64,000 bases of DNA. Source: Paenibacillus taiwanensis DSM 18679 (GTDB taxonomy: Bacteria; Bacillota; Bacilli; Paenibacillales; Paenibacillaceae). Positions 54,616-61,928 of this stretch are shown piece after piece. The position numbers were made by a program, and so were the translations under genes. A model generated the notes under the pieces. The model was not told the DNA's origin, made no database searches, and saw only the letters and a program-made list of their open reading frames with translations. The DNA lies in the NCBI RefSeq assembly GCF_000425125.1, contig NZ_KE384307.1:920966-984965 (forward strand), read 5' to 3'. Position 1 is the stretch's first letter. Each line of letters starts with the position of its first letter.

Positions 54616-54718
54616 TCCAGTGTTAGCTACAGATTGAAGCGGCAAGCGGCAATAGTTGTCCTGCTGCGACGGCGTTAAGCGAAATGACGAGTGAGACTGA
54701 TCCGATATTTTAATGTTT

Positions 54719-54744
54719 AGCGTCGCCCTAATGGCGGCGCTTTT
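54719..54744 (+). terminator. Terminator of the surface protein gene
   Basis: AGCGTCGCC at 54719-54727 pairs with GGCGGCGCT (one G-U) and is followed by Ts to 54744. Confidence 0.75.
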
Positions 54745-54862
54745 ATATGGAGCGGGTGTTATCCGCACATGGCTAAGCCATACAGTTGTGCCAGATAGCA
54801 CACAGGGGTATAGAAATCGTAGGAGATACAACAGGTGTGTCTTGGCCCGACTAAGCTAACGC

Positions 54863-54895
54863 ACAGAGGCCGACTCATTATGAGCCGGCCTCTGT
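54863..54895. terminator. Inverted repeat behind the sortase gene
   Basis: A 15-bp stem (54863-54877 with 54881-54895, one mismatch) with a very short loop. It is 33 bases after the sortase stop. T-runs are poor. The remaining bases of the 54616-54927 gap hold nothing recognisable. Confidence 0.5.
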
Positions 54896-54927
54896 TGCTA
54901 TAATGTGGAGCGTGATCTAAGTAAATA

Positions 54928-55557
54928 TTACATCGTTGCCTTTATAATTAGACGATGGGTTGATTTCCCAAACGGCTCACAAGTAATGAGTGTCAGTTCC
55001 TTGCTATCCTCACGCTGATCTAAGACCGACAGATCTTCAGGTAATACAACAAATTTGGAAGTAACGCTGTACTCAAACGAGTGATCAGCCGTTTCTAACT
55101 TAATCTTATCTCCCGCCTCAAGCTCATCTAAGCGGTTAAAATGTCTGCCGTAGGTTCGACTACGATGGCTCGCCAGCACAAAATTGCCAATCTCGCCAGG
55201 CATACGTTCAGGAATGACAACACCACTTCCCAATTTAAGCGATTGTGCTGTTGCACCTTCTACCATAGGCTCACGTAAATCGATCTTCTCTATGGAAATC
55301 GTTCCGTATACAGGCAGCCCGTCAATAAGCGCAGCGGGTGACTTGTTGTGAGATGCGGAAGTTGGACGTATCGGAGTCGTTGATCCACTGCCAGATGTTA
55401 TCGACTTGGGAAGGGAGTCCCATTCTGTTAGCAAGCGCAGCTCATTTTGCTCTTCTACATATCGTGTCCATTGGGGGTAAAAAATGAGAACTAGGCCGAC
55501 AATTATCAACAGTATAATGGCCATATTCCACAGCCTTAATTTGGAACGCGAAGTCAT
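54928..55557 (-). CDS. srtD: Class D sortase
   Basis: A 209-residue transpeptidase with an N-terminal membrane anchor (about 9-28), a Ser/Thr-rich linker, and the sortase beta-barrel (about 80-209). The triad is His131 in LASHRSRTYG, Cys193 in LTLITCEPFG and Arg202 in STHRLII. The TLITC-type motif and short length fit class D. It lies convergent to the LPQTG protein and is its most likely processing enzyme. AGGAG lies upstream of the ATG. Confidence 0.9.
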   Translation of the reverse strand: MTSRSKLRLWNMAIILLIIVGLVLIFYPQWTRYVEEQNELRLLTEWDSLPKSITSGSGSTTPIRPTSASHNKSPAALIDGLPVYGTISIEKIDLREPMVEGATAQSLKLGSGVVIPERMPGEIGNFVLASHRSRTYGRHFNRLDELEAGDKIKLETADHSFEYSVTSKFVVLPEDLSVLDQREDSKELTLITCEPFGKSTHRLIIKATM

Positions 55558-55711
55558 AATATAGGTGTACTCCTTATGGATTTAAATATTGCACCTATTT
55601 CATTTTACGCGTATGCTGTACATGGTTTCAACCTGTATGGACTTATTTTACACAATAAAATGGATATCGTGGGACTTGCAACGTACGGCTAAAGGATGAC
55701 GTAAGGGAATC

Positions 55712-55740
55712 TTGATGGGAATATTCACCTATTGTAAAAT
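55712..55740 (+). promoter_or_regulatory. Promoter upstream of the 55.8-kb small transcript
   Basis: TTGATG at 55712-55717 and TAAAAT at 55735-55740 with a 17-base spacer. It predicts a start near 55747, ahead of a G+C-rich leader with short stems (CTCCC/GGGAG and CCCC/GGGG). Confidence 0.5.
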
Positions 55741-55843
55741 GGTAGAACTCCCCGAGGGAGGCGTTGATGGACATCCTGCAAAGTTAGCATGAACACGCAG
55801 AGGAGGAAAAGCCCCTGGCTCCGGGGACCGGACGGGTAAGGGG

Positions 55844-56008
55844 ATGCGCTATTATATATGCTACAAAAATCGAAAGCTGCTAGGTCCTATGTCCAAAGAA
55901 GAAGCTGCCCGTGAAATATTTGAGCTCAGAGGAACCTTCAAAGACCTGTACATATTAGTGGTTGATGTCAATGGGAAAGTTATAGGGCGCATGGGACGAA
56001 AGAAATAA
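55844..56008 (+). CDS. Possible 54-aa basic peptide
   Basis: A frame of 54 codons beginning MRYYICYKNRKLLGPMSKEE and ending GRMGRKK. Regular alternation of charged and hydrophobic residues and a following terminator favour a real product. Against it, AAGGGG abuts the ATG without spacing, so the start signal is poor, and the G+C-rich leader could itself be the functional RNA. No family is recognised. Confidence 0.4.
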   Translation: MRYYICYKNRKLLGPMSKEEAAREIFELRGTFKDLYILVVDVNGKVIGRMGRKK

Positions 56009-56073
56009 GTTATAACAGGGGCACCAGTATGAAGGGAAGCCAGCCTATTGTTATGAATAATACGGAAGTGAGC

Positions 56074-56106
56074 GGGGAACAGCAGAGGTGGTGTTCCTCT
56101 TTTTTT
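56074..56106 (+). terminator. Terminator of the small transcript
   Basis: GGGGAACA at 56074-56081 pairs with TGTTCCTC at 56092-56099, followed by seven Ts. Confidence 0.75.
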
Positions 56107-56492
56107 GATGCAAACATAGTGCCATAAGGGGGATAGGCACACTTGTCACATTGCAAATCAAATATGTAACTAAAGAACTAATCTGAAAAAAAACTGAAAC
56201 TTCATGATTCATTTACACATAAATCAATTTGCTTTCCAGTATATTAGGCTCGAAGGATCTAAATAGAGACGATCTAAACGGACTGAAATAAACCATATTT
56301 GTTTTGACGTGCCACGGGAACACTTTGTACCAGTTCACCCACAATGCCTCCTTTAACCTCACCATACTGCTTATTATTGATGATGTCCGGCCAACCCACC
56401 TATCGATCCATGCCTGTACGTATCACGATACAAGATCCTTCCGATTGGAGTTCAAGTTAAAAGTGGAGACTTTAGCGTAACGAGGTATTCAT
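56107..56492. other. Leader region of the exopolysaccharide operon
   Basis: 386 noncoding bases. Visible are a direct repeat GATCTAAA near 56256 and 56271 and a short palindrome GTATC-AC-GATAC near 56420. No promoter stands out and no known riboswitch is recognised. It must hold the control region of the operon that starts at 56493. Confidence 0.5.
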
Positions 56493-57260
56493 ATGATTGA
56501 TATTCATGCACATATCCTTCCTCGTGTAGATGACGGGGCGACATCGATGGCAATGTCGATTAGGATGGCACGTCATGCTTCTATACAAGGCATCAGGCAT
56601 ATGTTAGCCACACCGCACCATCGCAATGGCTTATATGTGAACCCTGCGCCCGTTATCCATGACGCGGTCAAGCGCTTAAACGAGGAACTTCAGCACAGCA
56701 ACATTAAGCTGGTAGTATACCCAGGTCAGGAAATTCGGGTATACGATCGTTTATTGCAGGATTTGACCCTTGGACAGGAGCTATTATCCCTAAATGAATC
56801 AAGGTATGTCTTGTTGGAAATGCCATCTACACATATTCCTCCAAGGCTGCGAGAGTTGGTGTATGAAGTGTGTCTATTAGGTAAAGTGCCCATCATCGCA
56901 CATCCTGAGCGTAATTTGGAGGTGATGAGCACACCAGCACGATTAGCTGAACTTGTACAGCAAGGGGCACTGTGCCAAGTGACTTCACATTCCTTAGTGG
57001 GCCATTTTGGCAAGAAGGTTAAAAAACTTGCATGGGAGTTGTGCAAGCAGCATACTGTTCATTTTGTCGCTTCAGATTGCCATCGTGACGTAAGAAGAGC
57101 GCCTAATCTGGGGGAAGCTTACAAGCAAATGCGACGTTTGCTTGGAGAGCGATATGTGCACTTTTTCCAGGAGAATGCCCGCAGTGTACTCTTTAATGGC
57201 GAAATCAAGCGGGAGTCTCGTTCTATGCAACCGGTGAAATGGTATCACTTATGGAGATAA
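56493..57260 (+). CDS. PHP-type tyrosine-protein phosphatase (CpsB/YwqE)
   Basis: A 255-residue metal-dependent phosphatase of the PHP fold: DIHAHILPRVDDG at the start, ATPHH, GQEIR, AHPERN and SDCHRD supply the metal ligands. It removes phosphate from the tail tyrosines of the CpsD kinase and so tunes polysaccharide output. GAGG lies 7 bases before the ATG. First gene of the exopolysaccharide operon, with its kinase three genes on. Confidence 0.92.
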   Translation: MIDIHAHILPRVDDGATSMAMSIRMARHASIQGIRHMLATPHHRNGLYVNPAPVIHDAVKRLNEELQHSNIKLVVYPGQEIRVYDRLLQDLTLGQELLSLNESRYVLLEMPSTHIPPRLRELVYEVCLLGKVPIIAHPERNLEVMSTPARLAELVQQGALCQVTSHSLVGHFGKKVKKLAWELCKQHTVHFVASDCHRDVRRAPNLGEAYKQMRRLLGERYVHFFQENARSVLFNGEIKRESRSMQPVKWYHLWR

Positions 57261-57314
57261 AGAGAGACGGCAATGAAATGCGTCTACCATTAGGAGAAGG
57301 GATGAAGCCTAAAG

Positions 57315-59666
57315 ATGAGAAGAAAGCTGTTGTTGTCCATCATCGCACTTCATTTGGCGATGAGTTCATTAGTATTGCTGCCGCCAAGTGCGGACCGTTC
57401 ACCCGTTTATTATCAGCCTGAGATTGCTTATGCTGACGCAAGTGCTGCAAGCGGGCTTGATCACATCAAGACCAAGAAAGATGCTATTTTCAAGCTAATC
57501 AGTCCAGAAGATGCTAAACGACTTGAACAAGTGCGAGAGCGAATTAAGAAGCTGAAAAGCAAAGATATAGAGAAGGTTTGGAAAAAAATTAACGACATCA
57601 AAAAACGACAAGGATCGGGTTACGAGCATGTAACAGAACAACGTGTGCTGGAACTCGTACAGCAGCTAACTTATTTCGTATACGGGAATGATTGGGCTAA
57701 ATTCGATAATTTAAGAAAAGATGCTCCGTTCCGTCAGTTTATAAATGAATTAGCCAAATTAGGTGGCATCAAAGCGGGCTTAGGGGGACTTTCCTTTGAA
57801 GATGCCTATCAGTTTGCTTTAGAAGTGGAAAAAGCGATCCGACTTAAAATAGATACGCTTGATTATGAAGATAGATTGCGGCTTGCATCAAACAAACAGG
57901 AAATAAAACGATTGTTTGTAGAGGTGTTTAACGAAATTAAGAAAACATCCCGTAATCCGCTAGCAACAGTGATACGTGCATTCCAAATCTCGGAAGACGA
58001 TATTTTGAACGTTACTGATCGAATTGATCCTGGTTATCGCGGTGCTACCGTGTTGCTGTTTGCTTATGCGCAAACAGAAGTAACCGTTAATTACCGTGTG
58101 ACACAAGGCGGCAGAGTTGCTTATCCGACTTTAAAAGTACTAGGTCAAGAAGTACCCAACGTGCTGCTGAAATGGAAAAAGATAAGTGGCTCTCCTGCCG
58201 TTACGGTACGTGATAATCGTATCGTGCTAGCAGATAAGGAAAAGTCCGGCACGGCGATCATTGCGGCAGAGGACGTCTTGTTCCGTGAAGAGCTTTATCG
58301 CGGCAGCGTTACTCTAACGGCTGATGCAGTTCCTGACGGCATCGTAATTCCGACGCAGGCTGAGATTGAACGGATTGTGAAGCGGACGCTTAATGAGCTA
58401 GAGACGATTCGAGAACAGTTAAAATATGCGCAAGGTACAAAACGCGCACTGTTGCTGGCTGAAGCGAAGGCGATCGTAGAGAAAGCAGTACCGAAGATAG
58501 CGCATTACAACTTAGCTAGCTTTATTCAGATCAATAACGGAAAAGCCACCGTAAACATCGATGTACCGAAGCTGGTTAGTTATTTAAAAAATAGCGCTGC
58601 TATAACCAAGACGCTTCTCACAACTTACAAAGCATTGGATCCAAAAACACGTGCACCAGAGGTGGAATATGCATTCGACTTTGGCAGCGTGAAGAGTGAC
58701 CGCATTACACTCGATTTACCGAAAGAACTTCTGAAGGAGGCCAGTGCACTTGGTGTGACCAATCTTGCGTTAAAAGTAAACGGGGTGACGATAGTTGTCG
58801 ACATTACCTCATTAAAAGGGAATACTGTACTGCACCTAAATCAACAAGCCCAACCACCGAGGGACCTGCTATATCGATCGGAAACGTACAGCTTTACGCT
58901 GGAGACAGATGGTAAAGCCGTTACCAATCTGTTGCAGCCTGTTCAAGTCCGTATTCAAGTCGCTGACGTGCACCGTACTGAGCATTTGGCGTTAGTCAGC
59001 TTGGGGGAGCAAACCTATTCCTTACACGGTGGGTCATATGATGCGGATAATAGCACATTTAACGTCAAACGTTATACGCTGCTTCCTTTTTCTGTTATTG
59101 AACGCAACGTTACATTTACCGATTTAAGCTCCGTGCAATCCGCGCAGCAAAATGCTATTCATACGGTTGCAGCACAAGCCATTATGGAAGGTGCGGGCCA
59201 TCAACAATTCAGGCCTAATGAACAGCTGACGCGTGCACAACTCGCCAAATTACTTGTTAAGGCGTTAGAAGTAGAGCCTGCTGCATCTAATGTAACTTTC
59301 AAGGACGTAAAGAACAGCGATTGGTTCGCCTCCTATGTTTCGTCTGCTGTCCAATCGGGGTACATGGCTGGGCAGACGGGCGCAACTTTTAATCCTGCTG
59401 CCTTCGTCACCAAGACCGAATTAGCAGCGGTTGCTGCTCGTATTTTGGCATGGTCCAGTAAAGAGGTGACAGAAGCAGAGATCGTCTCCATATTGAAACC
59501 CTTTCCAGATGCTGCTCAAATTCCCGCTGCTGATCGATTCCATGTTGCACTGGCGTCGCAATACGGGCTGATTACAGCCGACGCCAAGCAGAGGTTAAAT
59601 TCACTGGCGAACGTAACGAGGGCTGAGGCGGCCGTTTTTATATCCCGCGTCCTAAAGTTGAGATAG
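57315..59666 (+). CDS. Exported S-layer-homology protein of the polysaccharide operon
   Basis: A 783-residue protein with a signal peptide (about 1-40), a charged helical section (about 45-220), and beta-rich Ig-like segments (about 240-350 and on). Three C-terminal SLH domains (about 605-783) bind pyruvylated secondary wall polymer. Positions such as FKDVKNSDWFASYVSSAVQSG mark the second. Presence between cpsB and cpsC suggests that it anchors or guides the polymer or its machinery at the wall. GAAGGG is about 13 bases before the ATG. Confidence 0.87.
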   Translation: MRRKLLLSIIALHLAMSSLVLLPPSADRSPVYYQPEIAYADASAASGLDHIKTKKDAIFKLISPEDAKRLEQVRERIKKLKSKDIEKVWKKINDIKKRQGSGYEHVTEQRVLELVQQLTYFVYGNDWAKFDNLRKDAPFRQFINELAKLGGIKAGLGGLSFEDAYQFALEVEKAIRLKIDTLDYEDRLRLASNKQEIKRLFVEVFNEIKKTSRNPLATVIRAFQISEDDILNVTDRIDPGYRGATVLLFAYAQTEVTVNYRVTQGGRVAYPTLKVLGQEVPNVLLKWKKISGSPAVTVRDNRIVLADKEKSGTAIIAAEDVLFREELYRGSVTLTADAVPDGIVIPTQAEIERIVKRTLNELETIREQLKYAQGTKRALLLAEAKAIVEKAVPKIAHYNLASFIQINNGKATVNIDVPKLVSYLKNSAAITKTLLTTYKALDPKTRAPEVEYAFDFGSVKSDRITLDLPKELLKEASALGVTNLALKVNGVTIVVDITSLKGNTVLHLNQQAQPPRDLLYRSETYSFTLETDGKAVTNLLQPVQVRIQVADVHRTEHLALVSLGEQTYSLHGGSYDADNSTFNVKRYTLLPFSVIERNVTFTDLSSVQSAQQNAIHTVAAQAIMEGAGHQQFRPNEQLTRAQLAKLLVKALEVEPAASNVTFKDVKNSDWFASYVSSAVQSGYMAGQTGATFNPAAFVTKTELAAVAARILAWSSKEVTEAEIVSILKPFPDAAQIPAADRFHVALASQYGLITADAKQRLNSLANVTRAEAAVFISRVLKLR

Positions 59667-59693
59667 TCGGGGGTAACTATTAGGAGGATTGTG

Positions 59694-60449
59694 ATGGGGA
59701 TTGACATTAAAAGTCTCATGTTATTGATCCGCCGAAAAATAGGGTGGGTGTTGGCTATCGTCACGGCAGCCTCTTTAACGGCAGGTTTAATTAGTTACTA
59801 CGTGTTAAAGCCGACGTATGAAGCTTCCAGCCAAATTATTGTAAATTCAACAAAAGGGGTAGGAGAAGGCGTTATAAGCATCAACGAAGTGAATATGGAT
59901 CTCCGCCTCATTGATACGTACAAAGAAATTATTAAAACGACTTCTATGATGGCACATGTCACGACGGCTCATCCAAACCTTGGTTATAGTCCAGCTCAAT
60001 TGGCGGCTCGCGTTCAAGTCGATTCCGTTAACAACACACAAGTGATCACCATATCATTTCAAAATGATAACTACTTAAAGGCGGCCCAGACGGTAAATGC
60101 GATCGCACAAGTGTTCCGTGCGGAAATTCCTGCTCTGATGAAGACTGACAATGTGTCGATATTAGGACTTGCGGATGAGCTGGCTAAACCTGCTCCGATC
60201 GGGCCCAAAACCGTGTTTCATGTAGTGCTCACTTTTATGATATCTTTATTGGTTTCGATTGGATGTATTGTATTTCTTGATTATTTGGATGACACCGTCA
60301 AAAGTGAGGCCGAAATTTATCAACTGCTAGGACTTCCGAATTTAGCGACAGTAATGGTCATTCATGAATCGGATTATTCCGGTCAACTTCATACTTCAAT
60401 TAAAGGGAAGGGAAAATTGAACGATGTCACAATTGGGCAAGAAGCATAA
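59694..60449 (+). CDS. Wzz-type polysaccharide co-polymerase (CpsC/YveK)
   Basis: A 251-residue protein with two membrane segments (about 16-38 and 175-197) around an extracytoplasmic loop. The Wzz features are YEASSQIIVN after the first segment and the Pro-rich KPAPIGPKT before the second. It sets chain length and activates the adjacent kinase through its cytoplasmic tail. ATG 59694 has AGGAGG 5 bases upstream; GTG 59691 is too close. The stop overlaps the kinase gene by 26 bases. Confidence 0.92.
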   Translation: MGIDIKSLMLLIRRKIGWVLAIVTAASLTAGLISYYVLKPTYEASSQIIVNSTKGVGEGVISINEVNMDLRLIDTYKEIIKTTSMMAHVTTAHPNLGYSPAQLAARVQVDSVNNTQVITISFQNDNYLKAAQTVNAIAQVFRAEIPALMKTDNVSILGLADELAKPAPIGPKTVFHVVLTFMISLLVSIGCIVFLDYLDDTVKSEAEIYQLLGLPNLATVMVIHESDYSGQLHTSIKGKGKLNDVTIGQEA

Positions 60450-61107
60450 CATTATTACCGAGCAAAACCCGATGTCACCGATATCGGAAGTGTATCGTAC
60501 ACTGCGTACGAATATTCAATTTTCCTCCATAGACAGTCCAGTAAAGTCAATTATGGTCACCTCGGCTGGTGCAGGTGAAGGAAAAACGACTACGTTAACC
60601 AATTTGGCGGTTGCTTATGCGCAAGCGAATATGAATGTCATTATTGTGGATGCGGATCTGCGAAAGCCTTCTATTCATGAATATTTTAGTTTATCTAATC
60701 GTCTCGGGGTCACGAATGTACTTGCGCATCAAGTTGGTAAAGAGACTGTCATTGCGAAAAGTGGAATTCCTTATCTCGATGTTATCCCTGCGGGGACGAT
60801 CCCGCCGAACCCTTCGGAATTACTCGCTTCCCAGCACATGTCAACATTAATTCAGGAACTGTCGCAATCCTATGATGCTGTATTTATTGATACACCTCCC
60901 GTTCTGCTCGTCACAGATGCTCAAGTGATGGCTACGAAATGTGACGGGGTATTGTTAGTTGTCCATTATGGCAAAGTGAAACGCGAGGATCTCCGCAAGG
61001 CTAAAGCAAACTTACAGTTGGTCAATGCGAATGTGTTGGGAACGGTGCTCAATAAATACGCACAAAAGGGTATGAATCGATATCACTATTATGCAGGCAG
61101 CAATTAA
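60424..61107 (+). CDS. BY-type tyrosine kinase (CpsD/YwqD)
   Basis: A 227-residue autokinase with Walker A SAGAGEGKTTT, Walker A' VIIVDADLRKPS and Walker B VFIDTPP. The tyrosine cluster NRYHYYAGSN at the very end is the autophosphorylation tail and the substrate of CpsB. It works as a ring with CpsC and also phosphorylates UDP-sugar dehydrogenases in relatives; such an enzyme is encoded at the end of the window. Overlaps the cpsC gene. Confidence 0.93.
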   Translation: MSQLGKKHNIITEQNPMSPISEVYRTLRTNIQFSSIDSPVKSIMVTSAGAGEGKTTTLTNLAVAYAQANMNVIIVDADLRKPSIHEYFSLSNRLGVTNVLAHQVGKETVIAKSGIPYLDVIPAGTIPPNPSELLASQHMSTLIQELSQSYDAVFIDTPPVLLVTDAQVMATKCDGVLLVVHYGKVKREDLRKAKANLQLVNANVLGTVLNKYAQKGMNRYHYYAGSN

Positions 61108-61165
61108 ATGCAATTCAATTATTGAGCATGTTCCTGACATTAGAAACGTTTGATGGAGGATCATG

Positions 61166-61822
61166 ATGAATCAAGTTACCGAAATGATGTTGAGAGAGCA
61201 AAGTGCAGCAGTTGTCAAGTCACATAAAGAGGTCGACGTTTCGTACTTGTTTCTGACATGCAAAAGGATTATCGATTTTTTCCTCTCTTTATCGCTGCTT
61301 TTAATTACATCTCCGATAATAGCCTTGCTGATTATTTGGATTAAATATGAGTCGCCCGGGCCTGCACTGTATGTTCAGGAACGTGTTGGTTACAGGGGGA
61401 AAATGATACGTGTTTTCAAATTAAGATCGATGTACATTGATGCGGAAAAGGACGGTCCACGATGGGCCGTCCGCAATGATAGTCGAATTACTAAAGTGGG
61501 CGGATTTATCCGTCGAACCCGATTAGATGAGCTTCCGCAGCTTATTAACGTGCTGCGTAATGATATGAGCTTAATTGGACCACGGCCTGAGCGATATGCA
61601 TTTATGCTGCAATTTAGCGAGAAAATTCCCGGTTTTATGAATAGAGTGCTCGTCAAGCCTGGATTAACGGGATGGGCGCAAGTAAACGGAGGTTACGACC
61701 TGACTCCAGAAGAGAAGTTTGAGTATGACATGTATTATATCCATCATTATTCGGCATGGTTGGAGACCAAAATCTTTTTCAAAACTATTTTTATTGTGCT
61801 GACGGGTAAAGGGGCACGATGA
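61166..61822 (+). CDS. Initiating sugar-phosphate transferase (WbaP/EpsL type)
   Basis: A 218-residue bacterial sugar transferase with one N-terminal membrane helix (about 27-57) and the catalytic domain: KRIIDFFLSL, SPGPALYVQERVG, FKLRSM, RRTRLDELPQL, IGPRPE and KPGLTGWAQV. It adds the first sugar phosphate to undecaprenyl phosphate. ATG 61166 is preferred (GGAGG 6 bases upstream); ATG 61163 is one codon earlier. Followed after about 100 bases by the fused gene. Confidence 0.93.
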   Translation: MNQVTEMMLREQSAAVVKSHKEVDVSYLFLTCKRIIDFFLSLSLLLITSPIIALLIIWIKYESPGPALYVQERVGYRGKMIRVFKLRSMYIDAEKDGPRWAVRNDSRITKVGGFIRRTRLDELPQLINVLRNDMSLIGPRPERYAFMLQFSEKIPGFMNRVLVKPGLTGWAQVNGGYDLTPEEKFEYDMYYIHHYSAWLETKIFFKTIFIVLTGKGAR

Positions 61823-61928
61823 GCCCTTTTTGATGTTATTAATACTACTTTTTCAATTGGTAAAGTTGGTTAATTAAATAAAAAGCTTGGAGTTGTAAAT
61901 TTATGAGCTGCTTGGTGTGAGGTGCTAG

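Noticed and set aside
54136-54831. Long minus-strand frames opposite the LPQTG stalk
   Set aside because: Low-complexity repeats come from the antisense of the stalk repeats.
55745-55845. G+C-rich leader as a c-di-AMP (ydaO) or c-di-GMP riboswitch
   Set aside because: GGGGACC-like pieces occur, but the full conserved cores and lengths of these classes are missing.
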